Shown piece by piece: positions 8,119 through 16,874 of a DNA stretch of 36,977 nucleotides; the first letter of the stretch is position 1; each line of letters starts with the position of its first letter. The position numbers and the translations under genes are program-made. This DNA comes from Acidobacteriaceae bacterium (lineage in GTDB: Bacteria; Acidobacteriota; Terriglobia; Terriglobales; Acidobacteriaceae): NCBI GenBank assembly GCA_030039035.1, contig JASHQQ010000391.1, positions 1 to 36,977 of the forward strand, written 5' to 3'. The notes below the pieces were generated by a model. The model worked only from the letters and a program-made list of their open reading frames with translations, did not search any database and was not told the origin of the DNA.

Positions 8119-9057
8119 CTAGTCCTGAGTCTGATGAGGCGTCGCGGGCGGCGGCGAAGCAGGGGTGGGAGATGAGCTGCCCTTCCCATCTTTCCCGGCT
8201 GCTTGCCGGGCCAGCTTCTCCGCTCGTTTCCGATTGTGGCGCCGCACGATGTCAGGCCAGAATTCGATCACCTCGGAACCGATAATCCCCTGGGCGGTGA
8301 CGGTGAACCCGCGTTCAAAAGTGCCCCTTACCGTACGGTCCGATTCGGGGTAGTAGACATTGGAAATGCTGGAGCCAATGAGATTTCCGAGCACATTTGC
8401 ATAGTTCGGTCCCCAGGTCCCGCTATCCCGTTTGCACCATATGGTGCCGCTGGCCGCCCAAAGAATGCGCCTGGCGTAGCTGCCTGTGCCCTTCTGAAAA
8501 TAACGCGGATCTTCGCGAAACAGGCTCGTCAATACCGCGTTTCCGAAGAAGTTGCCCGTGAAATAGTCAGCGTAGGCCGCGCCAAATCGTTTGGCATAAC
8601 CTTCTGCTCCAGGTCCATACTCAGGGAAGCTGTTGTCGGCCTGGTCTATGCCGGCGCCGGCGGCTGAGAGAAGGTAGGCCCACGGATCGGTCGCGCTCTT
8701 GAAAAACAGTTGGTATTTCTGGCTGGTGCTCAGCGGAGCGGCTTCGCGGTTATTGGTGGTGTTGAAGGCCGCCATCACGCCCAAAACCCGGTGCCGCTCC
8801 TGTTCCTTCAGTTGGTCTTCGGCCGTCTGCTGCTGGTTTTTGTTTGAGCTTTGTGAAGAAGATGAGGACTGGGGCGCGGTCTGGCCAGCCACTGCCGGAC
8901 TGGAAGTTGGGCTGGAGCCCGATTGCTGCAGGCTCAAGAATGGATCAACCGGGAGCTCAGGATCAGCAGCTTGTGACCTTAGCAAAGGAGTTGCAAGGAA
9001 CCAGGCCGCTACTATGGATGCAGATGCGAGCCATCGATTTGGAGCCAATCGGTGCAC
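8119..9057 (-). CDS. Secreted/periplasmic protein of unknown function, Acidobacteriota type
   Basis: A 312-residue protein starting at GTG. It opens with an export signal (hydrophobic ASIVAAWFLATPLL, cleavage probable after RSQA), then a low-complexity Ser/Gln-rich linker (about 45-80), then a conserved-looking domain (about 95-275) with AFNTTNNREAAPLS, FFKSATDPWAYLLSAAGAG, GAAYADYFTGNFFGNAVL and SSISNVYYPESDRT, and a Pro/Ser-rich tail. Alternating Gly/aromatic segments could be amphipathic strands of an outer-membrane protein, but I cannot show this. I recognise it only as a type common in Acidobacteriota; no function is established. It is upstream of the nitrite module on the same strand but 458 bases away, so co-transcription is doubtful. 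There is no good Shine-Dalgarno, so the start is uncertain. Confidence 0.75.
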   Translation of the reverse strand: MHRLAPNRWLASASIVAAWFLATPLLRSQAADPELPVDPFLSLQQSGSSPTSSPAVAGQTAPQSSSSSQSSNKNQQQTAEDQLKEQERHRVLGVMAAFNTTNNREAAPLSTSQKYQLFFKSATDPWAYLLSAAGAGIDQADNSFPEYGPGAEGYAKRFGAAYADYFTGNFFGNAVLTSLFREDPRYFQKGTGSYARRILWAASGTIWCKRDSGTWGPNYANVLGNLIGSSISNVYYPESDRTVRGTFERGFTVTAQGIIGSEVIEFWPDIVRRHNRKRAEKLARQAAGKDGKGSSSPTPASPPPATPHQTQD

Positions 9058-9292
9058 TGGATACCTGCTCGTGGACGCGGGGCCCGACGGGGCTTTCGCC
9101 CGCGCCAGGATGCGATTCCCTGCCTGTGGAGTCGATTTTCCGTCAAGTCTCAGCCAGGAATCAATTGCGTCCGGCGGAAGGTGCCGCTGTTACTCGGGCA
9201 AGACCAGGGAATCGAGTCGGTCGGAGGTATCGACCCAATCCTTTCACCGTGGACCCGGCCGGCTACCAGGAAATCGCAGCGGAGTCCCGGTT

Positions 9293-9593
9293 TTATGCTT
9301 CGGAGGGAGCCGCGGCCTTCTGCTTCTCATGATGGTCGAATATTCCGCCAATACCCCGACCTGTATCCTTGGCGATTTGCCCGTGGCCTTCACCACGCCG
9401 ACGCCGACGTCCTTGCCTGCCGCGGCTCCGGCAGGGCCGCCGGAGACGTCGGCGAATGAACTGCAGGGGGCGCGGGAGCGCCAGCCAAAGGTGTTGGGAA
9501 AGGTGCGGGGACCTTGTCACCCTTCACCCAGGCGAAGCCGCTGGCAATGTCGCGAAAGTCAGGGAAAGGAGTGGCGACTCGGGCATTAAGCCG
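9293..9593 (-). pseudogene. Degraded small protein gene, at least two frameshifts
   Basis: Reading the minus strand, three successive frames give coherent, protein-like stretches: PDFRDIASGFAWVKGDKVPA with Pro/Ala-rich sequence after it, then GAAAGKDVGVGVVKATG, then QIAKDTGRGIGGIF ending in DHHEKQKAAAPSEA and a TAA at 9293. The Lys/Gly pattern carries across the second join, which suggests one gene broken by small indels. No start codon is available upstream before a stop at 9594-9596. Function is unknown. It could also be chance in GC-rich DNA. The remaining 235 bases up to the next gene at 9057 hold nothing I can identify. Confidence 0.3.
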
Positions 9594-9671
9594 TCAGCAC
9601 GCCGTGCAACTTCAAGTGAACGGAGAATTCTGAATCTGCTCGCAGAAGTTGCTCCGCTCGCTTGCAAGTTC

Positions 9672-10025
9672 TCAAATCTCGGCAATTTTCTCCTCGACAG
9701 CGGCAAACAATGCCGCACATTCAGGATTGAAGTTGGGGTCAAGGGCGCGTTGCAGACGGGATATTGAGGCGATCAGGCGCAAGGAAATCGTACAGACTTC
9801 TTTAGCGATCTCCGAGGGGCCCGTAGATTCGGAACTGACTGTATGGCTTGCCGGGTTAAGCCTCAAATGCCAATGGGTCTTTTCCAATTCGACATACATT
9901 GACAGGGACTGGCTGATGAGATTCGCAAGCGCGCACCCTGAATTCTTCTCTTCGGGAGAAGAGTCGTGCCCCAGATACTTCACCTGGATCGATTTGCCGA
10001 ACGGTATGGAAAGGGCCATGTCCAT
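9672..10025 (-). CDS. Conserved-looking protein of unknown function, 117 residues
   Basis: A good ribosome-binding site (AGAAGGA, 3 bases before ATGGACATGG) supports the start. The product is a soluble, helical protein with no signal peptide: KYLGHDSSPEEKNSGCALAN, then two long helices, YVELEKTHWHLR and CTISLRLIASISRLQRAL. It is last in the STAS and kinase-like ATPase operon, 121 bases after the ATPase gene. The helical layout could suit a small signalling adaptor or a stand-alone phosphotransfer-like domain, but I see no diagnostic motif, so the role is open. Confidence 0.7.
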   Translation of the reverse strand: MDMALSIPFGKSIQVKYLGHDSSPEEKNSGCALANLISQSLSMYVELEKTHWHLRLNPASHTVSSESTGPSEIAKEVCTISLRLIASISRLQRALDPNFNPECAALFAAVEEKIAEI

Positions 10026-10146
10026 TGTCCTTCTCCCACGGATTTCGTCCGGAAGCCGGGTTCACCGTCCGGATCCGGAAGCAGAGCTCCCGGAAAGAGT
10101 TCAAAAGCAACAACGAAACGATCAAAGTCACAATAAGCCCAGGGAA

Positions 10147-10839
10147 TCAGGCGGCCATTTCGCGCGGATCGAATGAAAATGAGAGTTCCACTTCCGTGCC
10201 GCACCCGGGCCTGCTCCATATCTGGAGTTGCGCGCCCATTGCTTTCGCCTGTTCGACCATGGTTCGAATGCCGCAGTGCGAGCGATGACCCAGCTTCAGC
10301 ACCTTCGGTTCGAAGCCACATCCGTTGTCGCGAATGACTACGCGCAGCCGGCGAGGAAGATACTCCACTTCGGCTTCAATGTTCGTCGCATCCGAGTGGC
10401 GAATTGCATTGACGAGCGCTTCGCGCTGAATCTTGCAGACGTGCTCCTCGATGGCTGAGCCCAGTGTCTTCGGCTGACCTGTCACTACGATTCGGAGTGG
10501 CCGACGGGCATTATGAGCGATTTCTTCGAATACCTCCAGAAACGCGCGTTCCAGACTCGTGGGTGAACCAGGGGAGGGCATTAGCGTTTGCAGAACAATC
10601 CGACCTTCGTCGATGACGCGGTGCGTGATCCTCGACAGGCGACCGAGAAATCGCTTGCCCGGAGAATCCGGTCTTTTGCGACGCTCGTCGACCCGACCCT
10701 TCTGCACCCGCAGGATTCGCTCTTCATCGTCGCGATCGACGGCTCTTCGGGTTCGACTGCTGGTCCACCGCGCGAAACCTTCGGCAGACAGAGTCTGTTC
10801 CATCACGACGTTCGAGGATCGTTCAGCATCATGGTTCAT
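10147..10839 (-). CDS. Histidine kinase-like ATPase lacking a phosphoacceptor domain
   Basis: A 230-residue cytoplasmic protein whose C-terminal half is a HATPase_c domain of the NarX/LiaS type: N box EALVNAIRHSDATNIEAEVE, G1 box DNGCGFEP, and GIRTMVEQAKAMGAQLQIWS ending GCGTEVELSF. In full kinases of this type a HisKA_3 helix pair with a conserved His precedes it. Here the region before (about 65-120) keeps the second helix-like part (ITHRVIDEGRIVLQTL) but no H-x-x-x-x-x-Q phosphoacceptor motif. The first 60 residues are charged and low in pattern. It overlaps the STAS gene by 11 bases. I infer a partner ATPase or a truncated kinase rather than a working sensor. Confidence 0.8.
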   Translation of the reverse strand: MNHDAERSSNVVMEQTLSAEGFARWTSSRTRRAVDRDDEERILRVQKGRVDERRKRPDSPGKRFLGRLSRITHRVIDEGRIVLQTLMPSPGSPTSLERAFLEVFEEIAHNARRPLRIVVTGQPKTLGSAIEEHVCKIQREALVNAIRHSDATNIEAEVEYLPRRLRVVIRDNGCGFEPKVLKLGHRSHCGIRTMVEQAKAMGAQLQIWSRPGCGTEVELSFSFDPREMAA

Positions 10840-11104
10840 AACCTATGTCGCTCCCTTGTTCGATCCACCTGCGTATATACGACGGGCAATCCCTCAGCAC
10901 AATCCCGCGAGCCTCGCAGGCGACAAGAAACCTGATCGCCTCCCGGTCCACGAGCTTCACTTCTGTCAAGTCGAGCGTCACTTTTGTGGGTTCTGCTTCC
11001 GCGTCGAGGAGTTCATGCAACTCCGACACATGTTCCGCCTCGATTCGGCCGCTGAGTGCAAAGATCGCGTATCCGTCAAGCTCGGATCTTCGGATCTTCA
11101 ACAT
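10829..11104 (-). CDS. STAS-domain protein without a phosphorylatable serine
   Basis: A 91-residue single STAS domain: GYAIFALSGRIEAEHVSELHE, then VTLDLTEVKLVDREAIRFLV, then ARGIVLRDCPSYIRRWI. STAS proteins act as anti-anti-sigma factors or scaffold partners of HATPase proteins. In SpoIIAA-type members the D-S-S-G loop carries the regulatory Ser; here it is D-R-E-A (residues 53-56), so it cannot be switched by Ser phosphorylation at that place. I chose the ATG at 11104 over an upstream TTG at 11155 because the domain begins at once (MLKIRRSELDG) and because a sigma54-type promoter lies 16 bases before it. It overlaps the next gene, a kinase-like ATPase, by 11 bases, suggesting the two products work together. 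Confidence 0.85.
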   Translation of the reverse strand: MLKIRRSELDGYAIFALSGRIEAEHVSELHELLDAEAEPTKVTLDLTEVKLVDREAIRFLVACEARGIVLRDCPSYIRRWIEQGSDIGYEP

Positions 11105-11118
11105 TCTGCAATGCAGGA

Positions 11119-11134
11119 TGCAATTGGGTTGCCA
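11119..11134 (-). promoter_or_regulatory. Sigma54-type promoter of the STAS operon
   Basis: On the minus strand, 11134 to 11119 read TGGCAACCCAATTGCA. This fits the -24/-12 consensus TGGCACG-N4-TTGCW with the required 10 bases between GG and GC. The predicted start of transcription is near 11108, only about 4 bases before the STAS ATG at 11104, so the transcript would be almost leaderless, in agreement with the lack of a Shine-Dalgarno sequence. The gene just upstream encodes a sigma54 activator. Confidence 0.6.
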
Positions 11135-11176
11135 GACACAAGTGATTGAAAACAAGCTTATTATCTACATCGAGAA

Positions 11177-11210
11177 ATCACGAAGTTCGAGAATTCACGA
11201 ACTTCGTGAT
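11177..11210. promoter_or_regulatory. Tandem palindromes, candidate activator binding site (or terminator)
   Basis: A perfect 13-bp inverted repeat, ATCACGAAGTTCG and CGAACTTCGTGAT, flanks 8 bases. Each arm is also part of its own dyad: CACGAAGTTCGAG (11179-11191) and CACGAACTTCGTG (11196-11208), centres 17 bp apart. The block lies about 70-100 bp upstream of the predicted sigma54 start site, where enhancer sites of AAA+ activators usually are, and directly behind the activator gene that ends at 11229. It could also form a hairpin terminator for that gene, but only three T's follow the stem on the minus strand. I favour the enhancer reading. Confidence 0.55.
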
Positions 11211-11228
11211 GTCAGGGCAAGCAAGCGC

Positions 11229-14207
11229 CTAGAGGCTTTTATAGCGGTACTTGTTGATCCTGAGGGCTTTGATTTTCGAGTCCAGCGTCGAGGCGGGAAC
11301 GCCAAGCCTGGCGGCCGCGCCGGTCGGCCCCGACACCTGTCCCTGAGCTTCGGCGAGCGCCGCCTCAATGACTCTTTTCTCTTCAGACGCCGGGATTTTC
11401 AGGACAGGACGGCCGGCATGGCTTGGCTGACAGCCTGCCTGCGATAACCAGCTCTCGTCCACCGTGAAGGACTCGGTGTCGCACACGATGATTGACCGCT
11501 CGATCACGTTCTGCAATTCGCGAATATTCCCGGGCCAGGCGTAGGAGGTGAGTCTGGCCAGGGTCCCACTATGAATGTTTCGAATCCTTTTTCCCGCCCG
11601 GCTGGCGTAGCGGTCGATGAAATACTCGACCAGGAGCGGGATGTCCTCTTTTCGTTCCCGAAGGGGCGGTATCTCGATGGGAAAAACATTGAGCCGATAA
11701 TACAGATCGCTTCGGAACGTCCCGGCCTCAATGGCAGCCTGCAAATCGCGATTGGTAGCGGCAATCACGCGCACGTTGGCTTGAATTGGTTTCGTGCCTC
11801 CCAGCCGTTCGAACTCACGCTCTTGCAATACGCGAAGAAGAGCGATCTGGGTTTCTGCCGGGAGTTCGCCCACCTCGTCAAGAAACAGCGTGCCTCCCTC
11901 CGCCGACTCAAAGCGGCCAAGGCGACGTTGCGCTGCTCCAGTGAAGGCTCCCTTTTCATGGCCGAACAATTCCGAAGTGATCAATGAAGACGGTATTGCA
12001 GCGCAATTGACGCTCACGAAAGCCCTTGCGGACCGGTGCGAGCGCTTGTGAATCGCCCTCGCAATCAGTTCCTTGCCTGTTCCGGTTTCGCCGGTGATCA
12101 GGACGGTGGACTCGGTAGGTGCGACTCTGGCAAGACGGGCAAGGACCGATCTCAACGCGGGCGACTCTCCCACGATCTCCTCGAACATCGACGCCTTGTC
12201 GATTTCCTCCTTCAGCAAAACGTTTTCTTCGTAGAGCCGGTCCCTCAACGTCTTGATCTCGGCAAAAGCACTCTCCAGCGCCGCCCTCGATTCATGCTGC
12301 TCGGTCACGTCGATTGTCGTACCAACATATTCGAGAAGATCGCCCGAGGAATCGAAAACAGGACGGCCCACGGACCGGACATGCTTGATCTTCCCATCGG
12401 GGAGGGCAATCCTGTAATCAATGTCGAAGTCGCCCCGGTCGCGCCCGATTGCCGCCGCGAAACTTTCGATGACTCTCTCCCGATCCTCCGGATGAATACG
12501 ATCGTAGACGGCGTCATCTTCTGGAAGCCCCTGCTCCGGGTCAAATCCAAACACACGGTAATTCTCCCGTGACCAGTGAACGGGGCCTTTGGCAGCCAGG
12601 TTCCAGGCCCAACTGCCGGCGCGTGTCAACCGCTGCGCTTCAGCCAGGTAGCGCTCGCTTCGCAGCAAGGCTTCTTCCGCGCGCTTGCGATCCTCGATGT
12701 CGATTCCCGTCCCGTACCACTTCACTATTTCTCCCTGCTGGTTGCGCAGCGGTACGCCACGATGCAGGAACCAGCGGTATTCGCCGTCACCGGCTCGCCG
12801 CAGGCGCGCTTCATTCTCGAATGGAGTACCGGTGGCGATCGACTTGCGCCACTTCTCCAGATGGGTGACAACGTCGTCGGGGTGCAGAGCTGTTCTCCAG
12901 CCGAAGTCGGACATCATGTCGTGCAAAGACAGACCGGTATATTCTTGCCAGCGCTGATTCACAAAGTCGTTGGTGCCATCCGGCCTGCCGGTCCATGCCG
13001 TCGCCGGAATGGTTTCGATCACGTCGCGAAGGTGCTGTTCGCTTTCCCGGAGCGCCGCCTCGGCCTTCCTGCGCTCGGTGATGTTCCGGATGGCGCCTGA
13101 GACCAGCGTTCCGTCTTCGGTCTCCAGCGGGCTGAGGCTGATCTCCACCGGAAACTCGTGACCGTCCTTGTGCAATCCAAACAACTCCACTCCTGCTCCC
13201 ATGTGCCGCACCCGAGGCGCGTCGAAAAAGCCGGTCCGGTGGCCCTCATGCCGGTCCCGGTATCGAGCCGGAACCAGCACTTCAATCTGCCGGTCCAGGA
13301 GTTCGTCTCGCCTGTACCCGAACAGCCTTTCCACCTGGGCATTCACGAGCACAATCGCGCCCTTTCGATTTACTACAACCATCGCGTCGGGAGCGGCCTC
13401 CAGCAGGCTTCGGAATTTCACTTCCGCCCGCTTGCGCGCGGTGATATCGGTGGAACTCCCGATAAACTGGACCAGATCTCCCGATGCATCCAGGTTCGGA
13501 TGGCCGACGACGTGAATAAACCGGACAGCACCGCCGGGGAGAAGAACGCGGTATTCGATTTCGTAATCCGACTTTTGAAGGATCGCTCTCTCAATGCCAC
13601 CTTTCCATTTTTCACGGTCCTCGGGATGAACGCGCTCCAGCCTTTGTTCCCATCCCGGCATGCCGTCTTTCGGGTCGAAACCGTGGATCCGGTACCATTC
13701 ATCCGACAGATGCACGCAACCTCTGTCCGCTACCCTCCACACCCAGCTTCCTGTGTGTGTGAGCCTCTGCACCTCCGTCAGATGACTCTCGCTTCGCGTC
13801 AGGGCTTCCTGAGCACGCTTGTGCGCCGCGCGTTCATCGGCTTCCTTCAGCGCGCGGCGGACCGAGGGAACCAATCTCGAGAGCCGCGTTTTCAGAACGT
13901 AATCCGTGGCTCCGATTTTGAGGGCTTCAATCGCAACTTCCTCGCCCAGCGTTCCGGAAACAAAAATGAAGGGTACATCCGGGCAGGCGCCGATTGCGAG
14001 CCTCAATGCGGAGAGGCCATCGAACGAAGGAAGGGTATAGTCCGCCAGAATCAGGTCGACGCCCTCGCGGACGGAAGCCTCAAAAGCCGGCCGAGTTTCC
14101 ACTCGTACCAGTTCGCAGGCAATGCCATCCGCTTCCAGCGTCTCCTGAATGAGCTCTGCGTCGTTCGGATCGTCTTCCAGGGAGAGAATCCGCAGCGGTT
14201 GATGCAT
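11229..14207 (-). CDS. Sigma54-dependent activator: REC-PAS-PAS-PAS-PAS-AAA+-Fis
   Basis: A 992-residue cytoplasmic regulator. An N-terminal receiver (about 5-122) has acidic pair Glu11/Asp12, phosphoacceptor Asp56, Thr86 and Lys106. Four PAS/PAC repeats follow (about 145-260, 262-385, 389-512, 516-635), with PAC ends such as [22 protein letters not shown] and [11 protein letters not shown]. The AAA+ domain (about 670-905) has Walker A GETGTGKE, the sigma54-contacting loop GAFTGA and Walker [13 protein letters not shown] Fis-type helix-turn-helix ([20 protein letters not shown]) ends the protein. It starts 2 bases after the stop of the CheY-like gene, in an operon with the membrane kinase. 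Four PAS domains between receiver and AAA+ are unusual for this class; most have none. Tandem dyads just downstream are likely DNA targets. Confidence 0.93.
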   Translation of the reverse strand: MHQPLRILSLEDDPNDAELIQETLEADGIACELVRVETRPAFEASVREGVDLILADYTLPSFDGLSALRLAIGACPDVPFIFVSGTLGEEVAIEALKIGATDYVLKTRLSRLVPSVRRALKEADERAAHKRAQEALTRSESHLTEVQRLTHTGSWVWRVADRGCVHLSDEWYRIHGFDPKDGMPGWEQRLERVHPEDREKWKGGIERAILQKSDYEIEYRVLLPGGAVRFIHVVGHPNLDASGDLVQFIGSSTDITARKRAEVKFRSLLEAAPDAMVVVNRKGAIVLVNAQVERLFGYRRDELLDRQIEVLVPARYRDRHEGHRTGFFDAPRVRHMGAGVELFGLHKDGHEFPVEISLSPLETEDGTLVSGAIRNITERRKAEAALRESEQHLRDVIETIPATAWTGRPDGTNDFVNQRWQEYTGLSLHDMMSDFGWRTALHPDDVVTHLEKWRKSIATGTPFENEARLRRAGDGEYRWFLHRGVPLRNQQGEIVKWYGTGIDIEDRKRAEEALLRSERYLAEAQRLTRAGSWAWNLAAKGPVHWSRENYRVFGFDPEQGLPEDDAVYDRIHPEDRERVIESFAAAIGRDRGDFDIDYRIALPDGKIKHVRSVGRPVFDSSGDLLEYVGTTIDVTEQHESRAALESAFAEIKTLRDRLYEENVLLKEEIDKASMFEEIVGESPALRSVLARLARVAPTESTVLITGETGTGKELIARAIHKRSHRSARAFVSVNCAAIPSSLITSELFGHEKGAFTGAAQRRLGRFESAEGGTLFLDEVGELPAETQIALLRVLQEREFERLGGTKPIQANVRVIAATNRDLQAAIEAGTFRSDLYYRLNVFPIEIPPLRERKEDIPLLVEYFIDRYASRAGKRIRNIHSGTLARLTSYAWPGNIRELQNVIERSIIVCDTESFTVDESWLSQAGCQPSHAGRPVLKIPASEEKRVIEAALAEAQGQVSGPTGAAARLGVPASTLDSKIKALRINKYRYKSL

Positions 14208-14209
14208 AC

Positions 14210-14659
14210 TTACTTCCTGACGCTGCCTGGCGGGGCCACGTTGATGACTGCCCAGAAGACGCCCAGCTCCTTGATGGCATTGACAAACTCGTGAAAATCG
14301 ACAGGTTTGACGACATAGGCATTCACACCAAGCTTGTAACTCGTCACCATGTCCTTTTCTTCGTGGGAGGAGGTGAGCACAACCACGGGAATCATCTTCA
14401 GCTTGTCGTCAGTCTTGACCTGGCGCAGGACTTCCAGCCCATCGACCTTGGGAAGCTTCAAATCCAGCAGCATCACAGCCGGATTCTCGTTGGACCGTGA
14501 CTGGTATTTCCCCCGGCAATAAAGGTAATCCAGGGCCTCCTCGCCGTCGCGTGTCACGGCGACCTCGTTCGCCAGGTTGTATTCCTCCAGAGCGGCCAAC
14601 GTCATTTCCACATCGTTGCTGTCGTCCTCAACCATCAGGATGCGTCCCAGTTTGTCCAT
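14210..14659 (-). CDS. Single-domain response regulator (CheY/Rcp1-like)
   Basis: A 149-residue stand-alone receiver with no output domain. The acidic pair (Glu11/Asp12 in LMVEDDSND), phosphoacceptor Asp66 ([11 protein letters not shown]), Thr96 ([10 protein letters not shown]) and Lys118 (VVKPVDF) are all present. The longer loop around YLYCRGKY and the motif [13 protein letters not shown] are typical of Rcp1-type receivers found with PAS/DUF4118 or phytochrome-like kinases. It lies 17 bases after the kinase gene and 2 bases before the sigma54 activator gene, so all three are probably one operon. It may be a phosphate relay or sink between the kinase and the activator's receiver. Confidence 0.92.
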   Translation of the reverse strand: MDKLGRILMVEDDSNDVEMTLAALEEYNLANEVAVTRDGEEALDYLYCRGKYQSRSNENPAVMLLDLKLPKVDGLEVLRQVKTDDKLKMIPVVVLTSSHEEKDMVTSYKLGVNAYVVKPVDFHEFVNAIKELGVFWAVINVAPPGSVRK

Positions 14660-14676
14660 AGTCTCCCTTCGCGGCT

Positions 14677-16179
14677 TCAGCGGTTCGGTAATGAAAAATA
14701 GAATGTCGCGCCTTGGTCGATCGCACCCTCGGCCCGGACCCTCCCTCCGTGACCGTGGATGATGCGTTGAACGGTAGCCAGTCCGATTCCGGTGCCCTCG
14801 AACTCGTTGGCGTGATGCAGCCGTTGAAATACACCAAACAGCTTGTGCACGTACTTCATGTCGAACCCTGTACCATTATCCCTGACGAAAACGACCAGCT
14901 CATCCGGGCTCCCTTCGGCGTGTCCGATGGCGATTTCGGCCTGGGGCCGCTGGCGCGTGAACTTGATCGCATTGGAAACAAGGTTGACGAGAACGAGTCG
15001 AAGCATCGAACGGTCTGCGTAACATGCCGGCAGCGAGTCGATCTTCCACACGATGTTCCTGTTGGCGACCTCCTGCCTCGCTTCGCTCAGGACCTCCTTC
15101 ACGAGCTGATCGAGATTTACCAATGTCCTTCGCTTTTCGGCGCGTCCCATTCTGGAGTACGTAAGGAGATCGTCAATCAGGTTGCCCATCTTCTTTGCCG
15201 ACTCGATGATCACCGACATGTATCGGTTGCTCTTTTCGTTCAGCGCCCCGGAAGTGCTTTTCTGGAGCATCTCGGCGTAGCCGGCAATATGCCGAAGCGG
15301 CGCGCGCAAATCATGAGACACCGAATAGGCGAAGGCCTCCAGCTCCTTGTTGGTGGCTTCGAGATCCGTGGAGCGCTTCAGGAGTTCCCTGTTGAGATCG
15401 CGAATCTCTCCCTCGCGGCGCCTGCGCTCCGTAATGTCGTTGTTTGTCTCGAGCACGCCTGCCGGCTGTTCCTGTTTGTCCCGGCGCAGTGACCACCGGC
15501 TGGCTACCACGACCTCGCTCCCATCCGCTTTGGTATGCCTGAGCTCGCCCTCCCAGCGTCCTGCCCGAAGCAACTCGGCCTGAATTTCGTCGACGGAACC
15601 CGGGAAAACCGTCTGCAGCAGATCGTGGGACCGCTTTCCGATCGCCTGCTCCGCTGTCCACCCGTACAACTCCTCGGCGCCGTGATTCCAGTAGGTGATG
15701 ATGTCGCGGCCATCGCGCACGAAGATTGTGTCGTGGGTAAGATCGAGCAAGCTGGCCTGTTCCGTTCGTATCGCCACCTCCTTCTCAAGTTCATCGCGGG
15801 ATTGCCGGAGGTCTCGCTCCACACGCCGTCGAACCGAACTGAACCAGGTGATCAGCAGGGCAAACAAGATGAATACTACGTAGTAAGGGATATCGGCGGG
15901 ACTGACATAGAAACTGTAGAGCGGTGGGACAAAGAAATAATTGAAAGCCAGGCTCGAAAGTATAATCGCGAGAACCGCTGGTCCGGTTCCCTCGCGCCAG
16001 ACAGTGATGGCGATGGCGATCAGAAAGAACGGGAACTGCACACGCAGGAAGTTAAAGTGCGCCATGAAAAGGCCGACCGCAAGCGCAATCGCGACCGACA
16101 ACAGCGCGAGACCGTAGCCCCGGATAACTGAAAGGAGCGTCCGCGGAGGGGTGTTCGACGGGGAGACAGTCTGGCTCAT
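14677..16179 (-). CDS. Membrane PAS histidine kinase (DUF4118-like)
   Basis: A 500-residue sensor kinase. About residues 20-112 form three or four transmembrane helices of the KdpD/DUF4118 kind (GYGLALLSVAIALAVGLFMA; FFLIAIAITVW; VVFILFALLITWF). A coiled coil is followed by one PAS domain (about 145-250, LLDLTHDTIFVRDG). HisKA has the H box AYSVSHDLRAPLRH (His289). HATPase_c has N box LVLVNLVSNAIKFTR, G1 DNGTGFD and G2 EGTGIGLATV. It is first in the operon with the CheY-like receiver and the sigma54 activator and should be the phosphate donor for one or both. There is no Shine-Dalgarno sequence; a sigma54-type promoter ends about 4 bases before the start codon. Confidence 0.92.
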   Translation of the reverse strand: MSQTVSPSNTPPRTLLSVIRGYGLALLSVAIALAVGLFMAHFNFLRVQFPFFLIAIAITVWREGTGPAVLAIILSSLAFNYFFVPPLYSFYVSPADIPYYVVFILFALLITWFSSVRRRVERDLRQSRDELEKEVAIRTEQASLLDLTHDTIFVRDGRDIITYWNHGAEELYGWTAEQAIGKRSHDLLQTVFPGSVDEIQAELLRAGRWEGELRHTKADGSEVVVASRWSLRRDKQEQPAGVLETNNDITERRRREGEIRDLNRELLKRSTDLEATNKELEAFAYSVSHDLRAPLRHIAGYAEMLQKSTSGALNEKSNRYMSVIIESAKKMGNLIDDLLTYSRMGRAEKRRTLVNLDQLVKEVLSEARQEVANRNIVWKIDSLPACYADRSMLRLVLVNLVSNAIKFTRQRPQAEIAIGHAEGSPDELVVFVRDNGTGFDMKYVHKLFGVFQRLHHANEFEGTGIGLATVQRIIHGHGGRVRAEGAIDQGATFYFSLPNR

Positions 16180-16193
16180 TTCAACTCAGGGCC

Positions 16194-16209
16194 GGCAACC
16201 CCGGCGCCA
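16194..16209 (-). promoter_or_regulatory. Sigma54-type promoter of the kinase operon
   Basis: On the minus strand, 16209 to 16194 read TGGCGCCGGGGTTGCC, matching TGGCACG-N4-TTGCW except at three places, with exactly 10 bases between GG and GC. The -12 C is 16 bases from the A of the kinase ATG, the same distance as at the STAS promoter. Because the operon encodes a sigma54 activator, autoregulation is possible. A 10-bp palindrome CCGAATTCGG at 16228-16237 lies a little upstream. Confidence 0.5.
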
Positions 16210-16874
16210 ATTAAAATGCATTGGAACCCGAATTCGGAATCAGGCCTGCTCCGGACCGGGTCAATCGGGCGCGATTCTTCTTCGGGTTCATCGCTCTCGA
16301 AACCCGATACGATTCACCCAAAACAGGCGACCACTCCGCGAGGAGGTTCTGCCGCATGTTCCTCCACGGAACCGAACCGTCGTTGGCCCAGAGCCTCCCG
16401 CACTTCAGCACTTCATCTTACCTCAGTGCGGTCCCGGTCGGCGATCTCTGCTCCGGAATGCTCGCAGGCCACTTGCGCCAGGCTGTTGCAATGCTCTCGG
16501 GTTGTTGTCGAGTCACCACAATTCGGAAGTTTCAGTTCCACGGGCGCAGATTCGCCAAAGATCCGAATTGCCGGCCTCCGTGCAATTCGTCTGTCGAGAG
16601 AAAACAGGAGAGTCCGTGGCGCGCTTCAGAGAGCGTGCTTTGAAGTTCTGTGATACTCCAGCCGGGGGCCGAGTATTGCCATCGCGCTGCGTCGGAGACA
16701 GAGCGAAGCCTTCATGAGCGGAGGCGCAGGCGCATTTCGCCCTGTCCGCGATCTGCCGGAAGCAGGGAAAGGCTGAGGACGCCGCGCGTCGGTTGAATCA
16801 ATTTCAGGAGACTCGCCAGCCCTCGCCAGCCCGGGAAGCAGCCATAATCTCGTCGGGCACATTGCCTCAGCCCG
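16210..16874. other. Intergenic region between permease remnant and kinase operon
   Basis: About 665 bases with no supported gene. Several plus-strand frames are open at once (16216-16717), the pattern of GC-rich non-coding DNA, and none has a recognisable motif or ribosome-binding site. Possible control elements are the palindrome CCGAATTCGG at 16228-16237 and an inverted repeat TCGGGTT-N12-AACCCGA at about 16280-16305. No terminator with a T-run was seen after the permease. Confidence 0.35.

Noticed and set aside
11177..11210. Simple rho-independent terminator of the activator gene
   Set aside because: Only three T's follow the stem on the minus strand, and the arms form two separate dyads at enhancer distance from a sigma54 promoter. 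The terminator reading is kept only as an alternative.
13158..14294. Plus-strand frame of 378 residues
   Set aside because: Antisense to the PAS/receiver part of the sigma54 activator; no motif.
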